From Prevotellaceae bacterium UBA1391 (lineage in GTDB: Bacteria > Bacteroidota > Bacteroidia > Bacteroidales > Bacteroidaceae): DNA of 64,000 nucleotides. Position 1 is the first letter of the stretch. Each line of letters opens with the position of its first letter. The DNA is taken from contig DBQP01000022.1 in assembly GCA_002305265.1 (NCBI GenBank), positions 1-64,000 on the forward strand, written 5' to 3'. Made by a program: the position numbers and the translations under genes. The notes under the pieces are model-generated. The model ran no database searches. It was not told the origin of the DNA and was given only the letters and a program-made list of their open reading frames with translations. Shown here piece after piece: positions 17,424 to 27,156 of this stretch.

Positions 17424-18140
17424 TTATTTCGGTTGCTTCGTACGCATTACATCGAAAAGATAGTTGAGTTTCACCACAATCGTCGAATTGGCCGACCGGT
17501 CGAAAAAGCCTTTCTTCGAGTTGTCGTAGACGTCGGCCAGGCCGTAATAGTAGCGTCCTTCCAGCAGAAAGTGCCCGACGGCCGTAGAAAGCTCCACACC
17601 CAGTCCGGCCGTGATGCCGTAGTCGAAGAAGTGGTCCGGCTCATGGTCATACTGGTAGACCACTCCGTTGGGTCGCAGACTGACGTCCCACGGTTGCTGG
17701 CCGCCCTGATGTGTGGTGTTACCCAGCATGAAACCCACTTGTGGACCGGCCTCGAACAGGAATTTCAGGCCGCGTCGCTCCCTGCCCCATCCCATCTGCA
17801 TCAGCATCGGAACTTGCACGTAATGGATGTCACGCGAATAAGTGTTGCCGCTGCCGTCCTCAATCAGTTCCTTCCAGCCCGCGTTGGCATAGTTCACCTC
17901 CAGCTGCACGCCGCAGATGGCCGTGAAGTATTTCTCGCTGATGTAGCGCATGGTCGCACCGAATGTCGGCGCAGACTTCATCGACTGCTTGATGGTGGGC
18001 GTGAAGCTCATGCGGTTCATCATCCAGCCGGCGTTGAAACCGAACGCCAGCTCGTTGCGGCGTTCGCCCACCTGAGCCCGCAACAAAGAGGGCATGGCAA
18101 GGCTCACGACAAGGAGGAGAAGGGAAAGAGAACGTTTCAT
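17424..18140 (-). CDS. Outer-membrane beta-barrel protein (PorT-like family)
   Basis: This 238-aa protein has a signal peptide (MKRSLSLLLLVVSLAMPSLLRAQ) and repeated amphipathic strands ending in VVKLNYLF, typical of the OMP_b-brl_2 group of small eight- or ten-stranded barrels. It starts 61 bp downstream of the LysM/binding-protein gene on the same strand, so the two are probably cotranscribed. The role is unknown; many such barrels are T9SS accessory or structural proteins. It is distinct from the better PorT match at 56323. Confidence 0.75.
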   Translation of the reverse strand: MKRSLSLLLLVVSLAMPSLLRAQVGERRNELAFGFNAGWMMNRMSFTPTIKQSMKSAPTFGATMRYISEKYFTAICGVQLEVNYANAGWKELIEDGSGNTYSRDIHYVQVPMLMQMGWGRERRGLKFLFEAGPQVGFMLGNTTHQGGQQPWDVSLRPNGVVYQYDHEPDHFFDYGITAGLGVELSTAVGHFLLEGRYYYGLADVYDNSKKGFFDRSANSTIVVKLNYLFDVMRTKQPK

Positions 18141-18201
18141 GGAGACAGGCTCGAGGAGAAAGGATGACGGTTCGGGAAGAGGGATTGGCCGTGGTCGGCG
18201 G

Positions 18202-19938
18202 TCAGAGCCGACGCAGATTCATGTACTGGTTGACGAACCCGTTTGTACCGCCGCCCGTGCTGAAGTCGAGCGGATTCTGCAAGGCCGGAGCCGAAACCTT
18301 GTCGACCTGCTCGAGGAAGTTCGTTCCCTGCTCGAAGAGTGCGGAAAGGAAATAGATGCCGACGTCGTAGCCGAGGAGTCCGAACAGCGGAACGGCCTGG
18401 AACTGGCTGCGGCGGAAGGCTGCCTCGAAGCGGTCGTTGAACTTCCGCACGGCGGCTCCCTGCGTGTCGGTGAAGAATGTCGAGTAGAAATAAGCGTCGT
18501 ATTGCTGCATGCGCGTCTTGTCGGTCGTGCTGAACGTCTGCCACTCGGGATGGCCAAAGATGGCGATGCGATAGTCGGCATCGAGCGACGAGTTGCTGTT
18601 GAGGTAGCTCACCAGCTGACGGGCCGCGCTCTGCGAACTCGACGAGAGCACAATCACGTTCTGGCGGTCGGTGCTCAACATCGAGCGGATTTGCGACATG
18701 TCGCCGATGGGCACCTGGTGATTGCTGATGCCGGCCGCACTGAGCGCTTCCTTGAAGCCGACGATATAGCCCGGCTTGTCGTCGCGGTCGCCGGCATGGC
18801 AGAACACGACGTTCGCGTCGGTGCCGTAGTGCGAGATGAACTTCTTGTACACCTGCGGATAGAGGGTCGACGCCAACGTATTCACCTGGAAGGTGGTCGG
18901 CGCATTCTCCGTCACGAATGACCTCGTGCTGAAGGGCACCGCCAGCGGGATGTTGTGCTGCCGGGCAAAGCGTGAGAGCGGCGCGATGTTGTCGACGTCC
19001 ATCGGACCGACAATCAGGTTGGCGTGCGCCAGCATCGGCATCTTGAGAATGCTGTCGATGGAGGAGGCCGACTGGCTCTTCTCGTCGTAGGCGTAGATAT
19101 TGGCCGACATGCCGCGCGCCTTCATGTCGCTGACAGCCAGCAGGAAGCCTTCGTAGAAGTCGAGCATCTTGAGCGACTCCTTCGAAGGTTTCTCATCGAG
19201 GGCAAACGGAAGCACCACGGCCACATTGTAGACCGTTTCCAGTCGCTTCTTGCGGGCCTCGGCCTCGGCCAGACGCCTCTGCTCGGCCTCGGCCGCCAGC
19301 CGCTTCTGCTCCTCGCGCTCCCGCATGGCGGCAATCTCAGCCTTCGTGTAGGGAATGTTGAGCACGTCGCCCTTGCGAATCTTGTCGCCCTTGATGTCGG
19401 GGTTCAAGGCCTTGAGCGCCTCTATCGTGATACCGAACTGCAGGGCGATGCTGTAGATGGTCTCTTTCTTGCCCACGGTGTACACTTGCTTGATGTCCGT
19501 GCGCGGGTCCTGCGACGTGCGGGCCACAGCCGGCTCACTGGCGCGCACGCTCGTTGCGGCCGCAGTCACCTGCTGCGCCTGCGCTGGGCGCGCCTCCACC
19601 ACGGTCGGGCGCTTGGCCGGCACGGCAGCGGTCGTGCCCGTTGCGCTGGTTTGCGTCCCCGTTGCAGCCGCCGCCTTTGCCTGTGCGGCCGTTCCTGTGG
19701 CCGCGGCATTCGAAGCAGCGGGGATGGTCAGCACCTGACCTGCCAGCAGCGAGTCGCCCAGCTGCGGGTTGGCACTGCGCAACTGGTCGACGGTCAGCCC
19801 ATACTGACGGCTGATGGAATAGAGCGTCTCGCCGCCCTGCACCTCATGGCGCGTGGCGCGCGACTGCGCCCCCACATGCATGCTCAGCACAAGGGCTGCA
19901 AGCACGCACAAGAGTCTGATTCTGAAATTCATGTTCAC
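18202..19938 (-). CDS. LysM-domain protein with periplasmic-binding (type 1 PBP-like) domain
   Basis: This 578-aa exported protein has a signal peptide (residues 1-24), LysM 1 (about 31-73, GGETLYSISRQYGLTVDQLRS), a low-complexity Ala/Thr linker, LysM 2 (about 152-196, KKETIYSIALQFGITIEALK), a charged helix rich in Arg/Glu/Ala (about 200-235), and an ABC substrate-binding-like domain (about 238-560, FYEGFLLAVSDMKARGM, ANLIVGPMDVDNIAPLSRFA). LysM binds peptidoglycan. The binding domain may sense a small ligand, but no transporter genes lie nearby. This architecture recurs in Bacteroidales with no assigned function. Confidence 0.85.
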   Translation of the reverse strand: MNMNFRIRLLCVLAALVLSMHVGAQSRATRHEVQGGETLYSISRQYGLTVDQLRSANPQLGDSLLAGQVLTIPAASNAAATGTAAQAKAAAATGTQTSATGTTAAVPAKRPTVVEARPAQAQQVTAAATSVRASEPAVARTSQDPRTDIKQVYTVGKKETIYSIALQFGITIEALKALNPDIKGDKIRKGDVLNIPYTKAEIAAMREREEQKRLAAEAEQRRLAEAEARKKRLETVYNVAVVLPFALDEKPSKESLKMLDFYEGFLLAVSDMKARGMSANIYAYDEKSQSASSIDSILKMPMLAHANLIVGPMDVDNIAPLSRFARQHNIPLAVPFSTRSFVTENAPTTFQVNTLASTLYPQVYKKFISHYGTDANVVFCHAGDRDDKPGYIVGFKEALSAAGISNHQVPIGDMSQIRSMLSTDRQNVIVLSSSSQSAARQLVSYLNSNSSLDADYRIAIFGHPEWQTFSTTDKTRMQQYDAYFYSTFFTDTQGAAVRKFNDRFEAAFRRSQFQAVPLFGLLGYDVGIYFLSALFEQGTNFLEQVDKVSAPALQNPLDFSTGGGTNGFVNQYMNLRRL

Positions 19939-20035
19939 TATCAGTTTGCTTGGAAACGAAATGCCGGCACGCCAAACGGCCCATTCCCGTCACAACGGTC
20001 GGGAACGTGCGCACGCGGCGTCGGCTTTCATGCTG

Positions 20036-20066
20036 CAAAATTACGCAATTCCCCGTGAACTGCAAA
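20036..20066 (-). promoter_or_regulatory. Promoter of the LysM gene
   Basis: On the minus strand TTTG (20066-20063), 19 bp, then TAATTTTG (20043-20036). The start codon is at 19938, giving a leader near 90 nt. Confidence 0.75.
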
Positions 20067-20223
20067 GGCAATCGCACTTTAACTCACCGCCGTCCGGCGT
20101 TTTTTCCTGAAATCCACGTCATATCCTCACCCCGTCCGCCTCCGCCCATTGCGCCGGCCCGACGCCTCCGCTTCGCCCCATCCGCAGCCCGCCCACCTTG
20201 GGCCGATCCTCTCCTCGCAACGA

Positions 20224-20296
20224 GAAGGCCTTCGTGATGCAACGAGAAGGCCTTCGTGAAGCGACGAGAAGGCCTTCGCACAGCAACGAGAAGTTC
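20224..20296. repeat. 22-bp-spaced GAAGGCCTTC triplet, locus 2 (plus a decayed fourth unit)
   Basis: GAAGGCCTTC starts at 20224, 20246 and 20268. A fourth, shortened unit (GAAGTTC) starts at 20290, exactly one more step on. It lies in the 20067-20659 gap between two divergent genes and outside both promoters. The rest of the gap is GC-rich with no convincing gene. Confidence 0.95.
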
Positions 20297-20621
20297 GTGA
20301 CACACACCCGAGGGCGAGCCGCCGACGCCGCCGCAGCGTACCGCCCGAGGCCGTCAAGCGCGCAATAGGCAGAGGATGCAGACAGCGCAACCGCAGCGGG
20401 AATGACGCCGGAGGAAGTACGCAATGCACTCACCCTCAGCCGGCGCGGACAGCCCCTGCCAGACTGCCGGCGGACGGGCGACGGACCGTCAAGAGGCGGG
20501 CAACCCACTGACGTCGGGCCCGATGAGCGGCAGAGCAATGTCAGACGCGCAAAACCGAAGTGGGCAGGCAAAAACCATGAAACTTTTTACGTCAACCGAC
20601 GGTCATCTCACATTATTTCGC

Positions 20622-20629
20622 TATTTTTG
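20622..20629 (+). promoter_or_regulatory. -7 element (TATTTTTG) of the T9SS type B gene
   Basis: TATTTTTG lies 31 bp before the ATG at 20660. No good -33 motif is seen. Confidence 0.45.
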
Positions 20630-20659
20630 CAGTTCAATCCCAACACAGCATCCGGACAC

Positions 20660-21412
20660 ATGAGATACAGACAACCGAGCGCCTGCGGCCAGTGGCTCCG
20701 CCAGCTGGCAGCCACGTTCCTTCTCGCCCTCTGCGCCGTCGTCCCCCTCTCGGCGCAGACCGCCAACCCCACCATCACTTTCCATTCCACGGAAGAGGAC
20801 GCCGACGTCACCCTCAACCCGGGCGACGCCCAGACCGTGGCTGCGCCCTGCGAGCTGACCTTCCGCGCCAACGTCGACACCGAAGGCAGCGCCTATACCA
20901 ACTACACCTGCGAATGGCGGCTCTACCGCATCGACGAAGGCGAGGACAAAGCGCTCCTCACCCGCTTCGACCCCGACATGAGCTACACGCTCACCCGCAG
21001 CGGCGGCTACGGCGCCAAGCTCTACGTCACCTTCGTGAGCGCCGACGCCGACACCGTGGAGTATGAATCGGAAACCTTCAGCATCACCATTTCAGAGTCC
21101 AAGCTCACCTGTCCCGACGGTTTCTCCCCCAACGGCGACGGCATCAACGACGTCTTCAACATCGAGAGCCAGAGCATCGTGAAACTCTCCGGCGCCATCT
21201 TCAACCGCTGGGGAAAGAAGCTCCACACCTTCACACTCGACAACCTCCAGCAGGGATGGGATGGCCGGCAGGGGGGAAACTACGTGAAGGACGGCGTCTA
21301 CATGCTCTCCATCGACGCCATCGGCTCCGACGGACTCCACTACAAGATCAAGAAAGCCATCAACGTGCTGAAGGGATTCAACGAGACCGACGAGACCACC
21401 ACCTCCAACTGA
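20660..21412 (+). CDS. Exported protein with T9SS type B (gliding-motility-type) C-terminal domain
   Basis: Starting at 20660 ([33 protein letters not shown]) the protein is 250 aa. After the signal peptide comes an Ig-like beta region (about 35-150), then the type B sorting domain: [30 protein letters not shown] and [15 protein letters not shown]. Such domains direct proteins through T9SS to the surface. An open frame continues upstream to 20402 but without a signal sequence, so 20660 is chosen. It is 74 bp ahead of uvrA and probably shares its transcript. Function of the N-terminal part is unknown. Confidence 0.85.
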   Translation: MRYRQPSACGQWLRQLAATFLLALCAVVPLSAQTANPTITFHSTEEDADVTLNPGDAQTVAAPCELTFRANVDTEGSAYTNYTCEWRLYRIDEGEDKALLTRFDPDMSYTLTRSGGYGAKLYVTFVSADADTVEYESETFSITISESKLTCPDGFSPNGDGINDVFNIESQSIVKLSGAIFNRWGKKLHTFTLDNLQQGWDGRQGGNYVKDGVYMLSIDAIGSDGLHYKIKKAINVLKGFNETDETTTSN

Positions 21413-21486
21413 AGCCATTCCGCACACACGACACGGCCCTCCGCCCCGACCGGAGCGGCCACACGACACAACACGCAGGACAACTC

Positions 21487-24330
21487 ATGCAACAGCAATA
21501 CATCGAAGTAGAGGGAGCACGCGTACACAACCTCAAGAACATCAACGTACGCATCCCACGCAACTCCCTCACCGTCATCACCGGCGTCAGCGGCTCGGGC
21601 AAGTCCAGCCTCGCCTTCGACACCCTCTATGCCGAAGGCCAGCGCCGATATATCGAGACCTTCTCCTCCTACGCACGCAACTTCCTCGGCGGACTCGAGC
21701 GCCCCGACGTCGACAACATCAGCGGCCTCAGCCCCGTCATCAGCATCGAGCAGAAGACCACCAGCAAGAACCCGCGGTCCACCGTAGGCACCGTCACCGA
21801 GGTCTACGACTACGTCCGCCTGCTCTATGCACGCGCCGGCACCGCCTACAGCTACGTCACCGGCGAGCCGATGGTAAAGTACACCGAAGACAAAATCCTC
21901 CGCCTCATCCTCTCCGACTACGAAGGCAAGGCCATCTACATTCTCTCTCCCCTCGTGCGCAGCCGCAAGGGACACTACCGCGAGCTCTTCGAGACCATGC
22001 GCAAGAAGGGCTATCTCCACGTGCGCGTCGACGGGCAACTCCTGCCCATCGAGCCCGACATGAAGGTCGACCGCTATAAGAACCACAACATCGAGGTCGT
22101 CGTCGACAAGCTCATCGCCACCGAGAAAGACACCGACCGCCTGCTCAAGTCCATTGACACCGCCATGAATCTGGGCGAAGGACTCGTCATGCTCATGGAG
22201 AAAGGCGCCAACGAAGGCAAGTTCTACAGCAAGCGGCTCATGTGTCCCACCTCCGGCATCAGCTACAATGACCCTGCGCCCAACAACTTCTCCTTCAACT
22301 CCCCCGAAGGCGCGTGCCCCCGCTGCAAGGGCTTGGGCGTGGTCAGCATGATCGACGAGGACAAGATCATCCCCGACAAGGCCCTCTCCGTGGCCGACGG
22401 TGCGCTCGCCCCGCTCGGCAAGGCCAAGAAGACCATCATCTTCTATCAAATCGAAGCCATCCTCCAGGCGCACGGATACAGCCTCCAGACGCCGCTGCAG
22501 GACATCAGCGAAGAAGCCGTCCACGAAATCATCTACGGCTCCGATCGCCGCCTGTGCATCAAGAAAGACAAACTGCACCTCACGTCCGACTATTTCTGCA
22601 CGTACGAGGGCATCCCGAAATACATCCGCCAGCTGGCCGAGGTCGACTCTTCCGCCGCAGCGCAGCGCTGGGCCGAGAGTTTCGACCGCACCTGCACCTG
22701 TCCTGAATGCAACGGCGCGCGGCTCAAGCGCGAGTCGCTGCACTACCGCATCAACGGCTGCAACATCGCCGATGTCTCCAACATGGACCTGGCACAGCTG
22801 CACGAGTGGACCACCCACCTCTCGCAGCACCTGACGGCACGGCAAGCAGAGATTGCCGCGGAAATCCTGAAAGAAATCAACAAGCGCCTTGAGTTCCTCC
22901 TCAATGTCGGGCTCGACTATCTCTCGCTCAACCGTCCCACGGGCTCGCTCTCGGGCGGCGAAAGCCAGCGCATCCGTCTCGCCACACAGATCGGCACGCA
23001 GCTCGTCAATGTGCTCTACATCCTCGACGAGCCTTCCATCGGTCTTCATCAGCGCGACAACACGCGCCTCATCAACTCGCTGAAGGCGCTCCGCGACATC
23101 GGCAACACCATCGTCGTCGTAGAGCATGACCGCGACATGATGATGGCCGCCGACTATATCGTCGACATTGGCCCCGCCGCCGGCAAGAACGGCGGACAGG
23201 TGCTCTTCCAGGGCACGCCGGAGGAACTGCTCAAGGCCGACACCCTCACCGCGCGCTGGCTGCGCGACCAGGAGCAGATCGAAAGCCCCGACCCGTCGCA
23301 GCGATGGACCTATGAGGACGGAGAGCAGCTCACCCTCCACGGGGCCAGCGGCAACAACCTACGCCACATCGACGTCACCTTTCCGCTGGGCAAGCTCATC
23401 TGTGTGAGCGGCGTCAGCGGTTCGGGCAAGTCGACGCTCATCAACGACACGCTCCAGCCCATCCTCTCCCAGCATTTCTACCGCTCTCTCCGCCAGCCGC
23501 TCCCCTACGACAGCATCGACGGAATGCAGTATATCGACAAGGTCATCAGCGTCGACCAGTCGCCTCTCGGCCGTACGCCGCGCTCGAATCCCGCCACCTA
23601 CACCGGCGTTTTCTCTGATATCCGCACGCTGTACGTAGAGATGCCGGAGGCGCGCATACGTGCCTACAAGCCGGGGCGCTTCTCCTTCAATGTCAAGGGA
23701 GGTCGATGTGAGGCCTGCTCGGGCAATGGCTACAAGAACATCGCCATGAATTTCCTGCCCGACATTCAGGTGCCCTGCGAGCAATGCCACGGCCAACGCT
23801 ACAACAGAGCCACCCTGGAAGTGAGGTTCAAGGGAAAATCCATTGCCGACGTGCTCGACATGACCATCAACGAGGCCGTCGAATTCTTCGAGAATCAGCC
23901 GCAGATACTCAACAAAATCAAAGTGCTGCAGGAAGTCGGGCTCGGCTACATCCGGCTCGGACAGCCCTCCAACACCCTCTCCGGCGGCGAGAGCCAGCGC
24001 GTGAAACTCGCCACGGAACTCGCCCGACGCGACACCGGACGCACGCTCTTCATCCTCGACGAACCGACCACCGGCCTTCACTTCGCCGACATCCAAGCGC
24101 TCATGACCGTCCTGCGCCGCCTCGTCGACAAGGGCAACACCGTCATCGTCATCGAGCACAACATGGACGTCATCGCCCATGCGGACCACATCATCGACCT
24201 CGGGCCCGACGGAGGACGACGCGGAGGCCAGTTGCTGGCAACAGGCACGCCGCGCGAAATTGCCCGTCTGGGCATCGGACCGACCGCGCTCTACCTCCAG
24301 AAGGAGCTGCAACGCACGAGCAACATCTGA
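21487..24330 (+). CDS. uvrA: UvrABC excinuclease subunit A
   Basis: Starting at [18 protein letters not shown] (21487) the protein is 947 aa, the normal length of UvrA. It recognises bulky DNA lesions and loads UvrB. Both ATPase halves are present: Walker [10 protein letters not shown] near residue 32 and again VSGSGKST near 640, with [12 protein letters not shown] and [12 protein letters not shown] signatures. The C-terminal zinc module is intact (CEACSGNG ... CEQCHGQR). The first module reads CPTS ... CPRC, so one Cys of the usual CxxC is Ser, as I recall in other Bacteroidetes UvrA. Nothing else is unusual. Confidence 0.96.
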   Translation: MQQQYIEVEGARVHNLKNINVRIPRNSLTVITGVSGSGKSSLAFDTLYAEGQRRYIETFSSYARNFLGGLERPDVDNISGLSPVISIEQKTTSKNPRSTVGTVTEVYDYVRLLYARAGTAYSYVTGEPMVKYTEDKILRLILSDYEGKAIYILSPLVRSRKGHYRELFETMRKKGYLHVRVDGQLLPIEPDMKVDRYKNHNIEVVVDKLIATEKDTDRLLKSIDTAMNLGEGLVMLMEKGANEGKFYSKRLMCPTSGISYNDPAPNNFSFNSPEGACPRCKGLGVVSMIDEDKIIPDKALSVADGALAPLGKAKKTIIFYQIEAILQAHGYSLQTPLQDISEEAVHEIIYGSDRRLCIKKDKLHLTSDYFCTYEGIPKYIRQLAEVDSSAAAQRWAESFDRTCTCPECNGARLKRESLHYRINGCNIADVSNMDLAQLHEWTTHLSQHLTARQAEIAAEILKEINKRLEFLLNVGLDYLSLNRPTGSLSGGESQRIRLATQIGTQLVNVLYILDEPSIGLHQRDNTRLINSLKALRDIGNTIVVVEHDRDMMMAADYIVDIGPAAGKNGGQVLFQGTPEELLKADTLTARWLRDQEQIESPDPSQRWTYEDGEQLTLHGASGNNLRHIDVTFPLGKLICVSGVSGSGKSTLINDTLQPILSQHFYRSLRQPLPYDSIDGMQYIDKVISVDQSPLGRTPRSNPATYTGVFSDIRTLYVEMPEARIRAYKPGRFSFNVKGGRCEACSGNGYKNIAMNFLPDIQVPCEQCHGQRYNRATLEVRFKGKSIADVLDMTINEAVEFFENQPQILNKIKVLQEVGLGYIRLGQPSNTLSGGESQRVKLATELARRDTGRTLFILDEPTTGLHFADIQALMTVLRRLVDKGNTVIVIEHNMDVIAHADHIIDLGPDGGRRGGQLLATGTPREIARLGIGPTALYLQKELQRTSNI

Positions 24331-24376
24331 GCAACAGCGCCGTCGGACACGACCCAAGCGCTGCCGAGCACCTGCA

Positions 24377-24425
24377 AGAAGTGCCGCCGAAAAGCTGAAT
24401 CCATCAACTTTTCGGCGGCACTTCT
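24377..24425. terminator. Long hairpin after uvrA
   Basis: AGAAGTGCCGCCGAAAAG (24377-24394) is perfectly complementary to 24408-24425. It lies between convergent genes and may stop both. Confidence 0.6.
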
Positions 24426-24464
24426 GCTGTTTGCGCCCAGCACGCGGAATGGAAAAAGAAAAAC

Positions 24465-24584
24465 GAACGCACTCTTTTTGGAAAAAGACTGCGCCCGAAA
24501 ATGAAAACGAGCGCGTTCGTTTGAAAAAGAGAAGGCCTTCGTAAACGAACACGAAGGCCTTCGTAAATGAACGAGAAGGCCTTC
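24465..24584. repeat. Composite 22-bp array ending in the GAAGGCCTTC triplet, locus 3
   Basis: Six units step by exactly 22 bp: GAACGCACTC (24465), GACTGCGCCC (24487), GAGCGCGTTC (24509), then GAAGGCCTTC at 24531, 24553 and 24575. It joins cores seen separately in the arrays at 15.5 and 33.8 kb to the GAAGGCCTTC family. It sits between convergent uvrA and the lipoprotein gene. Confidence 0.95.
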
Positions 24585-24664
24585 GTGCACGACTGAGCAT
24601 GCCGGCGCCACAGGATGATGCGCCGCACGACTGCTGCTGAACACGCTGCTGATCGTCCTTCCCG

Positions 24665-25906
24665 TCAGCGCGACAGGTGGAGGTCGGTGGCCCGGGCCAC
24701 TTCCGTACTCGTGTCGCCAATCCAACCGTTCTTCTGATTGAGCGAGGTGTAGACGCGGATGAAGTCCGCACCGGGGAGGCTGACAGGGTTGCCCTGACGG
24801 TCTACGGCCCAGGAGAGGTCGAAGCTGCAAAGGTCCACCTGCTCGTTGGGATGATTGTCGACATAGCCCCAGTCGAAGGCGTAGAGGATGAAATTGCGTC
24901 CGATGCCGCTCTCGTCCACCGAATTGCCGGGCAGCCGTGTGCCTGAGAAACTCAGGCTCTCACGCTCAATCCACGCGGGGAAATAGTCTTGGCTGTGATA
25001 GGAGTTCTTCGGAATGTAGCCCGTCTGGCCCTGGTTGTCCTCCCACGCGATGTAGACTGTGTCCGTCTGCATGTTCTTGCGGTCGGGGATGGGCGTATGC
25101 TCCGTGGGGCGGTGATAGGTGATGCTGTAGCCATGGACGGTGGCGGGATGACGGTAGGCGCTGCCGGCCAGCTCATACCATTCGTCGTCGTCGGGGCGCC
25201 CGTTCAGGTTGCGGTCGAAGGCCACTTCCACGATGCCCGGCTCTGCCGATCCGCCGAGGCGCGTCGGGTCCTTGGCGTCGGGGGCATAGTTGGCATTTCC
25301 TCGGATATAGAGGTCCTTCTTTCCAGGCACATTGACGATGGTGTGGTCGAAGCCGAAGACTACATAACCGCCGAACGCACCGAGCGTTATCATCTCGTCG
25401 GCCACGAGGCAGTCCTCTGCCTTCCGCCGCATGTCCTCGGCGTCGTCGCCCTCTTCGTAAAGCGGGAGCGTGTTGGTGTGCTGGCCCGGTGCGGGCATAT
25501 ACTCGAGCACACGCGACGTGAACGGGCTGTACTCCACGTTCTCGTGCGTGACATGGATATCCATGCTATGCGTGAAGGTCGTTCCCTCGGTGTCGATTTC
25601 CAGTCGAAGCGCGTGCGTGCCTTCCTCGGCGGAGAGGAAGATGAGCTCGCGCTCTGCGGAGAGCAGCGAGTCGTTGCCCGCCGCCGTCTGAAGCAGCCAG
25701 CGGTAGGCACTGCCCGAATAGCTGGGCTGGAGGCGCAGTTTGGACATGCGCGGAATGTAGTAAGCGGCCTCCAACCCGAGTGAAACGTAGTCGGACTCCC
25801 GGCTGCAGGCCACGAGAAGAACGGCGCAGAGCGCACAACAGACGATGCGGCGTGCGCCATGCAGGAATTTCCACGGCCCTTCGGCCCAATTCAAAAGACT
25901 GTTCAT
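24665..25906 (-). CDS. Surface lipoprotein of the btuB-btuG operon
   Basis: Starting at 25906 (MNSLLNWAEGPWKFL) the protein is 413 aa with a lipobox ending at Cys34 (VLLVAC-S). The body is beta-rich, with an N-terminal PKD/Ig-like part and a C-terminal part containing GYVVFGFDHTIVN, DLYIRGNANY, GIVEVAFDRNLNGRPDDDEWYELAGS and VDLCSFDLSWAVD. It is the third gene of a leftward operon after btuB and btuG (75 bp gap). Proteins of this type accompany BtuG in Bacteroides corrinoid loci, so a surface role in vitamin B12 capture is inferred from context. Confidence 0.75.
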   Translation of the reverse strand: MNSLLNWAEGPWKFLHGARRIVCCALCAVLLVACSRESDYVSLGLEAAYYIPRMSKLRLQPSYSGSAYRWLLQTAAGNDSLLSAERELIFLSAEEGTHALRLEIDTEGTTFTHSMDIHVTHENVEYSPFTSRVLEYMPAPGQHTNTLPLYEEGDDAEDMRRKAEDCLVADEMITLGAFGGYVVFGFDHTIVNVPGKKDLYIRGNANYAPDAKDPTRLGGSAEPGIVEVAFDRNLNGRPDDDEWYELAGSAYRHPATVHGYSITYHRPTEHTPIPDRKNMQTDTVYIAWEDNQGQTGYIPKNSYHSQDYFPAWIERESLSFSGTRLPGNSVDESGIGRNFILYAFDWGYVDNHPNEQVDLCSFDLSWAVDRQGNPVSLPGADFIRVYTSLNQKNGWIGDTSTEVARATDLHLSR

Positions 25907-25980
25907 GCTGTTTTCAAATGCGTGTGTCGGAGGGCCGGAGCCCACCGGGTGTCTGGATGCGATGCGCAGCGGGCACGGAG

Positions 25981-27156
25981 TCAGCGGCGCGTCACGAAGC
26001 ACATGGCGGCCGGAATGTCGCCCGTGCGCACGCTCCAAAGGCGCTCGCCGCGAGCAGAATAGCAATGGAGCTGCCCGCTCGACACGTAGTTCTTGGCGTC
26101 GGTGATATAAATTTCCCGCGTCACGGGATGGACGATGAGCCCATAGGGGATGGTGATGGTGCGCTCGGTGCCGTCGGTGATGAAGCTTGAGCTGACACGC
26201 TGCAGCGTCCGCGTGTTGATGATGCCGTAGGTGACGGTGTTGCGCTGCAGCTGATTGCTCCACCCGGTGCTGAAGTAGTAGAGACTGTCGCCGGCCATGC
26301 AGAAGCGGCTGCACGGAATGTCCAGCGTGTCGGTGAGCTCCATCTGTCCGTTCCGCCCGATGGGCCGGAGCACATGCAGGCGCGAGGGCACGTCCTCGTA
26401 GTCGCCCCGGCTGCTCACCCACAGCTTTCCCTCGGAGTCAAGACCCACCTGATGGAGGTTGAGACCGACGGCAATCTGGCGCACCTGACGCATCGTCGCG
26501 CGATTGACGACAGAGAGCATCTGGTCGTAGACGCCGGTGAGATAGCCGCCCGAGTTCGCCACATAGATGTTCTCGCCGTCGATGCAGATGCCGTCGGGCT
26601 GATAGCCGACGGTGCAGCGCGCCGTGATGCGCAGGCTGGCGGTGTCGACCTCGTAGACGGCACCGCGCACGGCCGTAGACGCTCCCGCCTGAACGGGCCC
26701 GACGTAGCTGGTGATGTAGGCCTTGCCATCGGCAAAGGCGATGTAGCGGCAGTTCGGAATGTCCACCTGCCCGATGCGCCGCCCCGACGCCACGTCCATC
26801 ACCTCCACCTTGTTGGAGCAGTTGATGACGGCCCAGAGCCTGCAGCCATAGACCTGGATGTCGTTGCCCACGTCACCCAGTTCGAGGGCGACGTCCGGAT
26901 TGCGCGAGGCGTAGATATTGCGGTAGTATTGGCCCGCGGCCATGTCGAGATAGTCGAGCGTCGACTTGTTGGAGCCCATGTTGCCCTCGTTGAGCAGATA
27001 CATGCCGACAATGCCGCTGCGCGCGTCGACCGTCGTAGGCAGGCGCTCGGTTTCCTGCGGCACCACCACCTCGTCTTCCCGGCAGCCGACGCAGAGCGCC
27101 GCCACGAGGCCGCAGAAGGCGAGCGGGCGAAGAAATGACAGGCTGAATCGGTTCAT
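25981..27156 (-). CDS. btuG: BtuG-like surface beta-propeller lipoprotein
   Basis: This 391-aa protein has a lipobox at Cys25 (ALCVGC-R) and a YncE-like propeller built from repeats such as KVEVMDVASGRRIGQVDIPN, GICIDGENIYVANSGG, HQVGLDSEGKLWVSSRGD and GLIVHPVTREIYITDAKN. BtuG proteins of gut Bacteroidetes bind cobalamin with very high affinity on the cell surface and cap BtuB. Here the start codon overlaps the btuB stop by one base, so the two are translationally coupled. The assignment rests on fold, lipid anchor and btuB linkage together. Confidence 0.82.
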   Translation of the reverse strand: MNRFSLSFLRPLAFCGLVAALCVGCREDEVVVPQETERLPTTVDARSGIVGMYLLNEGNMGSNKSTLDYLDMAAGQYYRNIYASRNPDVALELGDVGNDIQVYGCRLWAVINCSNKVEVMDVASGRRIGQVDIPNCRYIAFADGKAYITSYVGPVQAGASTAVRGAVYEVDTASLRITARCTVGYQPDGICIDGENIYVANSGGYLTGVYDQMLSVVNRATMRQVRQIAVGLNLHQVGLDSEGKLWVSSRGDYEDVPSRLHVLRPIGRNGQMELTDTLDIPCSRFCMAGDSLYYFSTGWSNQLQRNTVTYGIINTRTLQRVSSSFITDGTERTITIPYGLIVHPVTREIYITDAKNYVSSGQLHCYSARGERLWSVRTGDIPAAMCFVTRR

